NCBI GenBank assembly: GCA_051746745.1
Contig: JBNJFJ010000002.1
Span: 1 to 64,000 of the forward strand
Reading direction: 5' to 3'
DNA: 64,000 bases
DNA from: Halolactibacillus sp051746745
GTDB lineage: Bacteria > Bacillota > Bacilli > Bacillales > Amphibacillaceae
Both the position numbers and the translations under genes were made by a program. This document shows, piece after piece, positions 28,176 to 36,800 of this stretch. How positions within the stretch are numbered: the first letter of the stretch is position 1; each line of letters begins with the position of its first letter. The notes below the pieces were generated by a model. It saw nothing but the letters and a program-made list of their open reading frames with translations, ran no database searches and was not told the origin of the DNA.

Positions 28176-29267
28176 CTAAGCTTTTTTCTCTAAACGATAG
28201 ACATAGGCTAGTATTTCAGCCACGGCCTGATAATACGATTCATCAATATCATGATCAATCTCAACGTCCCGGTAAAGGGCACGTGCTAAGGGACGATTTT
28301 CAATAATCATCACATCATGATGTGTCGCAATTTCCCTTATTTTAAGTGCGACATAGTCGACCCCTTTTGCCACAACAAAAGGCGCTTGGTGGACGCCATC
28401 AGTTTCATCATACTTAATGGCTACCGCATAGTGTGTTGGGTTGGTAATAATGACATCGGCTTCAGGGACTTCACTCATCATCCGGCTCATGGCCATCTGT
28501 CGTTGCCGCTCTTTAATTTTTGATTTAATTTGCGGGTCCCCTTCAATATTTTTATATTCGTCTTTAATATCTTGTTTAGACATACGAATATTTTTTTCAT
28601 AATCATATCGTTGATATATATAATCTAATACACCAATGACGAATAAACTAATGGCCCCGGCAATTCCGATAAAAATCGTTGTTTCACCAAAAAAGGCCAG
28701 TGCGGTATCTAAGTCTTTAAACGCTAACATAAAGACTTCATCTTTTCTCATCCAGACAACGGTAAACGTTACGGCCGCCACAAAACTAATCTTAAGTAAC
28801 GACTTGACCAGTTCGACTAAAGCACGGGGAGAGAATAAGCGTTTAAACCCTGAAATGGGGTTAATTTTATCTAACTTAAAGGTTAGTGGTTCTGTCGTGA
28901 ATAAAAAACCGATTTGTGCTAAGTTACTTGCCACACCACTAATCATAGCAACCCCTAGCACGGGTGCAATCGTGAGTCCAACATAGCCTAACACTTCAAC
29001 GATAATTAATTGAATCGAATCAAAGGTTAAGGACCACTGTGTATATTCTGAAAACACCTTCGTTAAAAGATTGGTTAAACGCATTTTCCAAAACGAACCG
29101 AGTAACATGAAGGTTAAGAAGATTAAAAACAAAGCAACAGCCGTGTTAATATCCTGTGATTTCGCTACTTGTCCTTTTTTTCTAGTGTCTTCCCGTTTCT
29201 TTGGTGTTGCTTTTTCTGTCTTTTCACCAGAGAAAAATTGGAGATCGAGTTGTAAGTATGTCATCAT
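28176..29267 (-). CDS. flhB: Flagellar type III export switch protein FlhB
   Basis: Controls export specificity, switching from hook to filament substrates. Four membrane segments in the N-terminal part are followed by a cytosolic domain with the autocleavage site NPTH (in VIITNPTHYAVAIKYDE). The 363 residues match B. subtilis FlhB (360). The C-terminal piece after the cleavage site resembles the separate protein YlqH encoded at 53038-53349. Confidence 0.98.
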   Translation of the reverse strand: MMTYLQLDLQFFSGEKTEKATPKKREDTRKKGQVAKSQDINTAVALFLIFLTFMLLGSFWKMRLTNLLTKVFSEYTQWSLTFDSIQLIIVEVLGYVGLTIAPVLGVAMISGVASNLAQIGFLFTTEPLTFKLDKINPISGFKRLFSPRALVELVKSLLKISFVAAVTFTVVWMRKDEVFMLAFKDLDTALAFFGETTIFIGIAGAISLFVIGVLDYIYQRYDYEKNIRMSKQDIKDEYKNIEGDPQIKSKIKERQRQMAMSRMMSEVPEADVIITNPTHYAVAIKYDETDGVHQAPFVVAKGVDYVALKIREIATHHDVMIIENRPLARALYRDVEIDHDIDESYYQAVAEILAYVYRLEKKA

Positions 29268-29269
29268 AT

Positions 29270-30046
29270 TTAACCTCCAAGGATCCGCATGAGCATTTCC
29301 ATCATTTCAATCACATAATGCACGAGTCGTTTCACTAAATCAATATAAGCCATCATAAACAGACTTAAAACAAACAGTGACACACCAATCTTTAGTGGAA
29401 TACCAACAACAAAGACATTTAGTTGTGGTACCGTACGTGCAACAATACCTAAGGTCACATCAACTAAAAATAACGTTCCTACAATCGGAATCGCCATCTG
29501 GAAGGCAATTAGAAAGAGTTGATTAAACATGTTAATCGCGGTGATTAACAATCCATCTTGCCCTAAATCAATGAGTTGGTCAACTTCGATGACATCAAAG
29601 CTATGGATTGCTCCTTGAATCAGAAGATGATGACCATCAACAGCAAGTAGAAACATAAGCGCAAAGATGTATAAGTATTGACCAATAACCGGTCCTTGTG
29701 CACCTGTTTGCGGATCAATCACATTGGCAATCGCAAAACCCATTTGAAAATCAATGAAGTTACCAGCAATTTGAATCGCCGTCATAATAATATTTGCTAC
29801 AAACCCAATAACTAAGCCAATGATCACTTCTTTTACAAGCAAAAAAACAAATGTTAAGTCAAGATCAATCACTGGTATGTCCAATGTAAACATAATCATT
29901 AAACTCACAAAAGCAGCAAAACCGATTTTAAATTGGGTCGGAATATTACGATAAGAAAAAATCGGCAACGTCACAAAGAATCCTGCGAGCCGTCCGAAGA
30001 CTAATAAAAAAACGGTCACGTAATCAAGGTTAATAACAGATAGCAT
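29270..30046 (-). CDS. fliR: Flagellar export apparatus protein FliR
   Basis: Membrane core of the export gate, forming a complex with FliP and FliQ. The 258 residues are almost entirely hydrophobic with about six segments. Motifs include IPTQFKIGFAAFVSLM, QMGFAIANVIDPQTG and VPQLNVFVVGIPLKIGVS, typical of the family. It is 2 nt from fliQ and 2 nt from flhB. Confidence 0.97.
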   Translation of the reverse strand: MLSVINLDYVTVFLLVFGRLAGFFVTLPIFSYRNIPTQFKIGFAAFVSLMIMFTLDIPVIDLDLTFVFLLVKEVIIGLVIGFVANIIMTAIQIAGNFIDFQMGFAIANVIDPQTGAQGPVIGQYLYIFALMFLLAVDGHHLLIQGAIHSFDVIEVDQLIDLGQDGLLITAINMFNQLFLIAFQMAIPIVGTLFLVDVTLGIVARTVPQLNVFVVGIPLKIGVSLFVLSLFMMAYIDLVKRLVHYVIEMMEMLMRILGG

Positions 30047-30048
30047 CG

Positions 30049-30318
30049 TTATCTAATAACCGTTGTAAGATTTTGAAAAATTTCAGTCGTAAACTGAACG
30101 ACTTGCGTCAGCATCCACGGACCGAAAATAACTAAGCCAAATAAAACAGCGACAATTTTAGGAATAAAGGCTAAGGTTTGCTCTTGGATCTGTGTTGTTG
30201 CTTGAAATATACTGACGAGTAGACCGACGACCAGCGCTAAAATAAGCAAAGGGCCAGCGACCATTAAGACGGTGGTGATTCCCCGTTCAGCTAAAGAAAT
30301 AACTAGTTCTCCACTCAT
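30049..30318 (-). CDS. fliQ: Flagellar export apparatus protein FliQ
   Basis: A small two-span membrane protein (89 residues) of the FliPQR gate. LLILALVVGLLVSIFQATTQIQEQTLAFIPKI is the family hallmark. The length is standard. Confidence 0.97.
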   Translation of the reverse strand: MSGELVISLAERGITTVLMVAGPLLILALVVGLLVSIFQATTQIQEQTLAFIPKIVAVLFGLVIFGPWMLTQVVQFTTEIFQNLTTVIR

Positions 30319-30332
30319 ACTTTCGCCTCTTT

Positions 30333-31001
30333 CTAATTAAAACTTGATAATAGTGCTTCTGAAATTAAATACCATCCATCCACTAAGACAAATAAGAGGA
30401 CTTTAAACGGTAATGAAATCATAACCGGCGGTAACATCATCATCCCCATGGACATTAAAACACTAGCAACCGTCATATCAATGACGAGGAACGGAATAAA
30501 AATCATAAAGCCCATTGTAAAAGCTGTTTTTAATTCACTGATCGCAAATGCTGGCACTAATGCTGTTAGTGGAATATCCTCAACGGTCTCAATCTCAGGT
30601 GACTCAACATAATTTAAAAATAAGGCCAAGTCCCGTTCACGGGTATGGTCTGCCATAAATAACTTAATCGGTGTACTTGCCCGTTCATAAGCTTCTTCAA
30701 TGTTTATTTCTTCATCTAATAAGGGCGTCAATGCTTGTTCATTAATATCAGAAAACGTTGGTGCCATGATAAAGAACGTCATAAAAAGGGCTAATCCTAC
30801 TAACAATTGATTTGGCGGCATTTGCTGAGTGGCAAGTGACGTACGTGTAAATGAAAGCACGATGATAATTCTAGTGAAACTGGTCATTAATATTAATATA
30901 CCAGGTGCTAGTGAAAACACCGTCAATAATAATAATAACTGAACAGATGTAGCGACATTCTCAGGGTCACTCGAACTAAAGATATCAATAAATTCATTCA
31001 T
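30333..31001 (-). CDS. fliP: Flagellar export apparatus protein FliP
   Basis: Pore-forming component of the export gate, with about four membrane segments. MTSFTRIIIVLSFTRTSLATQQMPPNQLLVGLALFMTFF is the family signature, and PFLVIDMTVASVLMSMGMMMLPP is near the end. The ATG at 31001 is preferred to that at 31010 because AAGGGG spaces it better. Here FliP begins MNEFIDIF with no obvious cleaved signal peptide before it. The gene overlaps the fliO stop by 8 nt. Confidence 0.97.
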   Translation of the reverse strand: MNEFIDIFSSSDPENVATSVQLLLLLTVFSLAPGILILMTSFTRIIIVLSFTRTSLATQQMPPNQLLVGLALFMTFFIMAPTFSDINEQALTPLLDEEINIEEAYERASTPIKLFMADHTRERDLALFLNYVESPEIETVEDIPLTALVPAFAISELKTAFTMGFMIFIPFLVIDMTVASVLMSMGMMMLPPVMISLPFKVLLFVLVDGWYLISEALLSSFN

Positions 31002-31701
31002 TGCGATCATGCCCCTTAATGTCTTGTCTTATCTTTGCCTGCTTATTTTTCATCTGTTCTAACTCACCTTTAAATAATGTCGAAAACGAATCCTTTGAGT
31101 TCTCATTCAGTGAAGAGTTGTCATCACTTTTTGATTGTTTTTGCTGTAGTGACTGAGTCACCTTTGAAAAAAGATCAGCGCCTGGTGCTTGTTTATTATT
31201 CATGAGTTGTTCGATAAACGCTTGATCGGTCACTTCTGTTAATAACTCAACCGTATCACCTACTCCAAGTAAATATACTTTCGTACCTACTTTTACAAGC
31301 TGGACTGATTTATTCATTCCAACAGAAACACCACCAAGGTTTTCAAGGTTATTTAATTGACCTTGTTTTGAGGTGAATTTATTCATCAGTTTAAGCAAGA
31401 CGTAAATAAGGATAACGACTAGGGCGAGCGCTAATAGAAATCGAATCACTAAGCCCCAAAAACTCACCTCTTCATTATCATCTTCAAACAAACCAGAATC
31501 TGGATCATCGGGGGTTTCCGTTTGCTCGTTTTGTAACGGCGTGTTATCACTATTTGACTCTTCTCTATTTGATTCTAACTCATCTGTCGATGATTGACGA
31601 TATGCATCAAGCACAGATCCATTATCATCTTCAGCTAGCACAGCGTGCGGAAACAAGCAGATAAAAAGAATAAGACAAAAGCTTATCAAACGTTTCATCA
31701 T
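30994..31701 (-). CDS. fliO: Flagellar biosynthesis protein FliO (FliZ in Bacillus)
   Basis: FliO assists assembly of the FliPQR gate. Features: an N-terminal signal peptide (RLISFCLILFICLFPHAVLAED), an acidic Ser/Asn-rich extracellular stretch, one membrane segment (about 85-105: LALALVVILIYVLLKLM), and a cytosolic beta domain (VQLVKVGTKVYLLGVGDTVELLTEV). The 235 residues are near the B. subtilis 219. The identification rests on this architecture and position between cheY and fliP. Confidence 0.92.
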   Translation of the reverse strand: MMKRLISFCLILFICLFPHAVLAEDDNGSVLDAYRQSSTDELESNREESNSDNTPLQNEQTETPDDPDSGLFEDDNEEVSFWGLVIRFLLALALVVILIYVLLKLMNKFTSKQGQLNNLENLGGVSVGMNKSVQLVKVGTKVYLLGVGDTVELLTEVTDQAFIEQLMNNKQAPGADLFSKVTQSLQQKQSKSDDNSSLNENSKDSFSTLFKGELEQMKNKQAKIRQDIKGHDRNE

Positions 31702-31702
31702 C

Positions 31703-32065
31703 TTATCCTAGTGCTTTATTAATGGCCTCTAGCACACGGTCCGCTTGGAACGGCTTCACAATAAAGTCTTTCGCTCCCGCCTGTATCGCATCGATCACCA
31801 TTGCTTGCTGTCCCATTGCTGAACACATAATGATGGTCGCATTTGGGTTCTGTGCTTTAATTTCTTTTAATGCTTGAATGCCGTCTTTTTCTGGCATCGT
31901 AATATCCATTGTCACAAGGTCTGGTGTTAGTTCAGCATATTTTTCAACAGCAACTTGACCATTTTCAGCTTCCCCAACAACATCAAAACCGTTCTTTGAT
32001 AAAATATCTTTAATCATCATTCTCATAAATGCTGCATCGTCTACGATTAATACTGTATTTGCCAT
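31703..32065 (-). CDS. cheY: Chemotaxis response regulator CheY
   Basis: Single receiver domain that, when phosphorylated, binds the flagellar switch. The acidic pocket is D9-D10, the phospho-acceptor D54 in TMDITMPEKDG, then the conserved S/T region (CSAMGQ) and K104 (IVKPF). The 120 residues match B. subtilis. It lies between fliY, which carries a CheY-P phosphatase domain, and fliO. Confidence 0.98.
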   Translation of the reverse strand: MANTVLIVDDAAFMRMMIKDILSKNGFDVVGEAENGQVAVEKYAELTPDLVTMDITMPEKDGIQALKEIKAQNPNATIIMCSAMGQQAMVIDAIQAGAKDFIVKPFQADRVLEAINKALG

Positions 32066-32094
32066 GGTTGTTTCCTCCTAAAATGTATCCATTG

Positions 32095-33297
32095 TTATTT
32101 TAGTTTTTTAAGTCGATCACTTTGACTAATAATTTCTGTGACTCTCACGCCAAAGTTCTCATCAATAACGACAACTTCTCCTTGAGCAATGAGTTTATTA
32201 TTTACATGAATATCAACTGGTTCTCCGGCGAGTTTATCAAGTTCCAAAATCGAGCCTGTCGATAATTCTAGAATGTCTTTTACCGCTCGCTTTGTTCTAC
32301 CAAGTTCAACGGTCACTTGGAGCGGGATATCTAGCAACATATCTAAATTGCGTTTTTCATGTTCTGGTAATTGGATTGGTTCAAACGCTTGAAAACTTGC
32401 TTGTTCAACGTTTTGTTGATTCGCCATCGGTTCACCCATATTTCTAGGTTGACGTGGTTGTTGATACATTTGTTGTTGTGGTGCAGCTTGCTGATTCATA
32501 TTTGGTTGTTGAACTTGTTGTTGTGGTTCAGGTGATGCTTGCGCTTCCTGCTTCGGTGCCTCTTGTGTTGGTGCCGTTTGTTTTGGCTCTTCTTTTGGAC
32601 CATTTAACAACTCATCAACCATTGCTTTTGCGAAAGATGGTGGTAACAGTTGCATGATTTTTGAATCAATCAATGTCCCTATTTTTAACTGGAATGACAC
32701 TTTAACGATATATTCGTCATCCGGAATGTATTTATCACTTTCTTCGGTCCCTACTTCTAACATCACCGTTTGCGGTGGGGAAATATCAATCCGCTTTGAG
32801 AACATCGTTGACATACTTGTAGCTGCTGTCCCCATCATTTGATTCATTGCTTCTTGGACAGCGCTCATATGAATTTCATTAAGTTCTACTTCACTATTAG
32901 AACCGTCTCCACCAAGCATTAAATCAGCAATAATCGAAGCATCACTTGATTTTAAAACAAACAAGTTGTCGCCTTCAAATCCTTCGGTATACTCGACTTC
33001 TACACCGACATGAGGATGTGGAAATTCCTGCTCTAATGTGTTACGTTTCACGATTGAAATCTCAGGTGTTGTAATATCAACTTTTTGATTTAATAGTGTC
33101 GCAAGTGTCGTTGCCGAACTACCAAATGAAATGTTGCCAATTTCGCCTAATGCATCAATTTCAATATCTGAAAGAATACTAGATGTATCTTCAGACTCTT
33201 CTTCTATCGTTTCGTTTTCGTCTGTTTCTTCTTCATCTGATGTGCCGTTTAGTAGCGCATCAATCTCATCTTGTGATAACATACCATCACTCATCAT
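32095..33297 (-). CDS. fliY: Flagellar switch protein FliY (CheC-like phosphatase fused to FliN)
   Basis: FliY is a C-ring component and CheY-P phosphatase in Bacilli. The N-terminal peptide LSQDEIDALLNG binds CheY-P. Two CYX motifs follow (IDALGEIGNISFGSSATTLA and SAVQEAMNQMMGTAATSMS), then a Gln/Pro-rich linker of about 70 residues (about 235-305), and a C-terminal FliN/SpoA domain (LLDIPLQVTVELGRTKRAVKDIL). The ATG at 33297 is chosen because GGAGGG lies at proper spacing (400 residues). It overlaps fliM by 11 nt. Confidence 0.96.
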   Translation of the reverse strand: MMSDGMLSQDEIDALLNGTSDEEETDENETIEEESEDTSSILSDIEIDALGEIGNISFGSSATTLATLLNQKVDITTPEISIVKRNTLEQEFPHPHVGVEVEYTEGFEGDNLFVLKSSDASIIADLMLGGDGSNSEVELNEIHMSAVQEAMNQMMGTAATSMSTMFSKRIDISPPQTVMLEVGTEESDKYIPDDEYIVKVSFQLKIGTLIDSKIMQLLPPSFAKAMVDELLNGPKEEPKQTAPTQEAPKQEAQASPEPQQQVQQPNMNQQAAPQQQMYQQPRQPRNMGEPMANQQNVEQASFQAFEPIQLPEHEKRNLDMLLDIPLQVTVELGRTKRAVKDILELSTGSILELDKLAGEPVDIHVNNKLIAQGEVVVIDENFGVRVTEIISQSDRLKKLK

Positions 33298-34288
33298 CGG
33301 AAGACCCTCCTTTAATTTCATCAATCACCTGCACAGCAACGTTATTTTTCTGGCTACCAGGCTGAACATAAAACAATGGTTCTTCACTTGACTGCATAAT
33401 TAAAGGCTCTTCAATCGATTGATTTAACTTTAATACATCGCCCTTGTTTAACTCAAGTAAATCATCAATAGTAATACGCGTTTCACCTAACACCACACTG
33501 AGTTCAAGTTCCGTAGATGAAATATTTTTTGTTAATTTTTCATATTCACCAGGTTTCCGTTCCTTTTGTGCTTCATTCTGCATCCAATAATGCACAGATA
33601 ACCTCGGAATAATTGGCTCCAAGACGACATGCGGAATACAGATATTGATCATCCCACTCGTCTCACCAATCGTTGTGTTTAACGACACGACAATGACCGT
33701 TTCATTTGGTGACACCAGTTGCAAGAATTGGGGATTCACTTCAAACTCTTCAAGCATTGGATCAATATCGATGACACTTGCCCAAGCTTCTTGCAAGTTG
33801 TCGAGTGATTTTTCAAATAAATTGGACATAATCGTTGATTCAATTTCGGTCAAGTTCTCTATTTTATTTAAACTTGTTCCCCGACCACCTAGAATTCGGT
33901 CTAACATCGCATAAGCTACGTTTGGATTAATTTCAAAAATAATTCGACCATCAAGTGGATCCATACTAAAGATATTTAACACGGTCATTGTTGGAATTGA
34001 ACGAATAAATTCTTCATAAGGTATTTGATCGACGGAAGCGACCGAAATATGCACATAATTTCGCAGCTGAGCTGAAAAATATGTCGTCAGCATCCGCGCA
34101 TAATTTTCATGGATTCTCGATAAACTTCGCACTTGATCCTTTGAAAATCTCAGTGCTCGTTTAAAGTCATAACTTCTTACTTTTTTTTCTTTTTCTTCTT
34201 CTTTTAATTGATTGGCATCCATCTCTCCTGATGATAATGCCGATAGTAAAGCATCTATCTCATTTTGGGACAAAACATCATCTGCCAT
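33287..34288 (-). CDS. fliM: Flagellar motor switch protein FliM
   Basis: C-ring protein that receives CheY-P and sets rotation direction. It has an N-terminal CheY-binding peptide (VLSQNEIDALLSAL), a middle domain (RALRFSKDQVRSLSRIHENYARM, DRILGGRGTSL), and a C-terminal SpoA domain (ELSVVLGETRITIDDLLELNKGDVLKL). The 333 residues match the family. The shared LSQxEIDALL element in FliM and FliY is evident. Confidence 0.98.
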   Translation of the reverse strand: MADDVLSQNEIDALLSALSSGEMDANQLKEEEKEKKVRSYDFKRALRFSKDQVRSLSRIHENYARMLTTYFSAQLRNYVHISVASVDQIPYEEFIRSIPTMTVLNIFSMDPLDGRIIFEINPNVAYAMLDRILGGRGTSLNKIENLTEIESTIMSNLFEKSLDNLQEAWASVIDIDPMLEEFEVNPQFLQLVSPNETVIVVSLNTTIGETSGMINICIPHVVLEPIIPRLSVHYWMQNEAQKERKPGEYEKLTKNISSTELELSVVLGETRITIDDLLELNKGDVLKLNQSIEEPLIMQSSEEPLFYVQPGSQKNNVAVQVIDEIKGGSSDDE

Positions 34289-34315
34289 AAACTCACCTCC
34301 GGTTCGGAGTCGTAA

Positions 34316-34732
34316 CTACTGAACAATCTTACTAATTAGATAGATGTCCGTAATTTCCCCTTCTTCCATTAACACATTCATTTCGTCTTTCAAGCGATTC
34401 TCGAATCCTGATAAATCATTTTGTAACACTGATGACTCCATCTCTACTGTTTGTTTAATTAATATGTTCTTAAACTGAAACATGCGTTTTTCCACTTCCG
34501 CTTTAGCATCTTCATTGTTTGTGATGATGTTAAATTGTAGTTGCGCATAGCGATTATCAGCTAAATCAATATTGATTGATTCAGTCATATAGGAGTATTC
34601 AATCTGTTCATCAATCGTTAACTCACGATTAGGGTCGTCTTGATTCATGAGAATATAGATGATGGCAGCCATACCTAAAATAGACACTAACACAAGACCT
34701 ATAATAATATTTTTAAATACTTTACTTGCCAT
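34316..34732 (-). CDS. fliL: Flagellar basal body-associated protein FliL
   Basis: A single-span membrane protein that surrounds stator units and supports torque. A membrane segment is at residues 7-28 (FKNIIIGLVLVSILGMAAIIYIL), followed by an extracytoplasmic SPFH-like domain (LQFNIITNNEDAKAEVEKRMFQFKNILI). The 138 residues match B. subtilis FliL (140). It overlaps swrD by 11 nt. Confidence 0.95.
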   Translation of the reverse strand: MASKVFKNIIIGLVLVSILGMAAIIYILMNQDDPNRELTIDEQIEYSYMTESINIDLADNRYAQLQFNIITNNEDAKAEVEKRMFQFKNILIKQTVEMESSVLQNDLSGFENRLKDEMNVLMEEGEITDIYLISKIVQ

Positions 34733-34943
34733 TTACTTCACCTACCTGTTGGTGCCAAGGAAACATGCCGATATTTTTATAAAAGGCTTGCGATAAGTGA
34801 CTCACCTCAGCTTCAGTTTCTTTGACAAAATATTTTTTACCATTCACGAGTGTGATTGTTGTATCAGGTAACGCTTCAACCTTCTCGATGTACATTGCAT
34901 TAAGTGTAAATGTGTCACCTTTAAAATTAGTCACTGTAATCAT
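34722..34943 (-). CDS. swrD: SwrD/FlbD family protein
   Basis: SwrD (formerly YlzI) supports high motor torque and swarming in B. subtilis. The protein is 73 residues long and begins MITVTNFKGDTFTLNAMYIEKVEALPDTTITLVNGKKYFVKE, which closely fits the FlbD family. It lies between flgE and fliL as in B. subtilis. The mechanism is not visible in the sequence. Confidence 0.93.
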   Translation of the reverse strand: MITVTNFKGDTFTLNAMYIEKVEALPDTTITLVNGKKYFVKETEAEVSHLSQAFYKNIGMFPWHQQVGEVNGK

Positions 34944-34953
34944 AATTAAGTTG

Positions 34954-34977
34954 GGAGTAAGCCCAGAGGCTTACTCC
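34954..34977 (-). terminator. Intra-operon hairpin after flgE
   Basis: A 10-bp perfect stem, GGAGTAAGCC / GGCTTACTCC, with a CAGA (minus: TCTG) loop lies directly after the flgE stop and before swrD. On the minus strand it is followed by CAACTTAATT, not a proper U-tract, so full termination is unlikely. It more probably protects the 3' end of flgE mRNA or attenuates downstream expression. Confidence 0.6.
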
Positions 34978-34983
34978 TTCCTC

Positions 34984-35895
34984 CTATCGTTTTAGATTCA
35001 CAAGTTCTTGTAAGATTTCATCTGATGTTGTAATGATTCGCGTATTCGCCTGGAAGCCACGTTGTGCAGTAATCATTTCTGTGAACTCTTCAGCTAAATC
35101 GACATTTGACATCTCGAGTGCACCAGAAACAACAGCTGCTGTACCTCCAGATTCAGGTTCGAATAAAGGTAAATCATTATTGTCTTCATTTAAAACCATA
35201 CCATCATTTACTGATGAACGGAACATATTCCCACCAATTTTCTCTAAACCACCCGGGTTCGAGAACTTAGCTATAGCTACTTGTCCAGCCTGTTGAGTTG
35301 CTCCATTTTCATTAATATAATTAACAATACCATTTCCTTGAATACTAAAACTAGCAGCAGACTCAGGGATTCTGATTCGATGAGTTCCTTCTGATAAGCC
35401 TTGATTTGTTCCTTCAGATCCAATCTCCATAAAACCTCCATCACCAACCAAATATTGTCCATTCGCATTGACAATATAACCTTCTTCATCTAAATACATG
35501 TTTCCTGCACGAGAATATTGTAAGTTGACATCATCTAATGAATCGATTTCATTTTCATCTCCACTTACTCCGTCTCCTGTAGCAAAAACAAACATCCCAT
35601 CACCTTCAAGCGCCATATCAAGCACTCGGTTGGTCGTTTGACGGTTACCTTGGGTGTGAATATTATCAATTGAGCCAAGTTGTGAACCTAAACCAACTTG
35701 CATCGGGTTGATACCACCACGAATGTCTGTTGGTGAAGAAGCACCGGCAGTTGTTTGACTCATCATATCTTGGAAAGTTGTTCTTGCTTTTTTAAAACCA
35801 GACGTATTAACGTTGGCAATATTATTACCTACAGTATCAAGTTTTGTTTGGAATCCACGCATACCTGCGATTCCTGAGTACATTGATCTTAACAT
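34984..35895 (-). CDS. flgE: Flagellar hook protein FlgE
   Basis: The hook subunit, exported and polymerised above the rod. The N-terminal rod-hook motif is MLRSMYSGIAGMRGFQTKLDTVGNNIANVNTSGFKKARTTFQDM, and the C-terminus is EMSNVDLAEEFTEMITAQRGFQANTRIITTSDEILQELVNLKR. Both are nearly those of the B. subtilis hook protein. The ATG at 35895 has SD AAGGAGG. At 303 residues it is about 40 longer than B. subtilis FlgE (264), the extra length being in the central exposed part. It is flanked on both sides by hairpins, suggesting segmental mRNA control. Confidence 0.95.
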   Translation of the reverse strand: MLRSMYSGIAGMRGFQTKLDTVGNNIANVNTSGFKKARTTFQDMMSQTTAGASSPTDIRGGINPMQVGLGSQLGSIDNIHTQGNRQTTNRVLDMALEGDGMFVFATGDGVSGDENEIDSLDDVNLQYSRAGNMYLDEEGYIVNANGQYLVGDGGFMEIGSEGTNQGLSEGTHRIRIPESAASFSIQGNGIVNYINENGATQQAGQVAIAKFSNPGGLEKIGGNMFRSSVNDGMVLNEDNNDLPLFEPESGGTAAVVSGALEMSNVDLAEEFTEMITAQRGFQANTRIITTSDEILQELVNLKR

Positions 35896-35913
35896 AGTTA
35901 GTTCCTCCTTCTT

Positions 35914-35941
35914 GTATCTACATCTATCAGTCAGTAGATAC
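35914..35941 (-). promoter_or_regulatory. Hairpin just upstream of the flgE ribosome binding site
   Basis: Perfect 8-bp inverted repeat GTATCTAC / GTAGATAC with a 12-nt loop, ending a few nucleotides before the flgE SD AAGGAGG. It could stabilise the 5' end of a processed flgE mRNA or be an RNase cleavage boundary. It matches the second hairpin at 34954-34977 in bracketing this cistron. Confidence 0.5.
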
Positions 35942-35967
35942 ACATGCCTCCCAGTCTGGGTCCAGCA

Positions 35968-36339
35968 TTAATCAATTATGATTGTTCCATTTATATTTGT
36001 GAAAATCTTCTCGCTTGCTTCTTGTCGGTTCATCATGGTTATGACCGTTTGATTTTTCGCACTGACAACAAGGGCGGCTTCATCAGTTAACACAAGTGAA
36101 TCGGTGATGCCTTTTGCCTTAGCTTTTTCAACTTGTTCTGAAATTGACTGCCATTTTGATTCGTTCATGACAATGTTACGCTCAACCATCCGTTCCTCTG
36201 CATGCTTGGTTAACGTTAGATTTGATTTCTTTTGGTCTAGAATGGTCTGAAACGCCTGCATCGGTTTTGGTTTTGAACTTATTTGTTTTGTTGAGGGCAA
36301 CATGGCCTGTTTTGGTAGTGGATTAATCTCTATCCCCAT
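35968..36339 (-). CDS. TIGR02530-family flagellar operon protein
   Basis: 123 residues with the conserved centre LTLTKHAEERMVERNIVMNESKWQSISEQVEKAKAKGITDSLVL and C-terminal ALVVSAKNQTVITMMNR, characteristic of the uncharacterised flagellar-operon family known as TIGR02530. It lies between flgD and flgE. Family members occur in flagellar operons of many Firmicutes and their function is not known to me. Co-transcription with flgD and flgE suggests a role in hook assembly, an inference from position. Confidence 0.88.
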   Translation of the reverse strand: MGIEINPLPKQAMLPSTKQISSKPKPMQAFQTILDQKKSNLTLTKHAEERMVERNIVMNESKWQSISEQVEKAKAKGITDSLVLTDEAALVVSAKNQTVITMMNRQEASEKIFTNINGTIIID

Positions 36340-36348
36340 AACACCCTC

Positions 36349-36798
36349 CTATTCTGATGTCTTCGGTGTTGTTACCCGCAATACTTCATCGGTATAGATT
36401 TTTTGATCATTATCTAATTCAATGACCGCAAAGCCTTCTTTTTCAGAAATAGCTTTAACTTGACTCGTGACGATTTCTTTTGGTTCTAGAATGTCACCTG
36501 ATTCTTCATCAAGTTTATAGTAGCTCACTTCTTTTCCAATCATATGACTGTATTGAATGACAGGCGATACAGATTGATTCTTAACTAACTGTTGAATGGA
36601 ATCATTCATATTCATCATTTGTTCAAGAGATGAAAAAGTTGTCATTTGCGAGATGAATTCTTTATCATCCATCGGGTCGAGTGGATCTTGGTTTTTGATT
36701 TGAGCCATTAATAGTTTTAAAAACTCATCTTTCCCAAGTTCGCCACTTGGCGCTTCTCTTGTTTGATTGCTTAAATAATATGAAGGATCAATTTTCAT
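36349..36798 (-). CDS. flgD: Flagellar hook-capping protein FlgD
   Basis: Scaffold required for hook polymerisation. The N-terminal export and capping segment LGKDEFLKLLMAQIKNQDPLDPMDDKEFISQMTTFSSLEQMMNMN is the family signature. At 149 residues it is the short form typical of Bacillaceae, lacking the larger C-terminal domains of enteric FlgD. The neighbours are fliK upstream and the TIGR02530 gene downstream. Confidence 0.96.
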   Translation of the reverse strand: MKIDPSYYLSNQTREAPSGELGKDEFLKLLMAQIKNQDPLDPMDDKEFISQMTTFSSLEQMMNMNDSIQQLVKNQSVSPVIQYSHMIGKEVSYYKLDEESGDILEPKEIVTSQVKAISEKEGFAVIELDNDQKIYTDEVLRVTTPKTSE

Positions 36799-36800
36799 CG

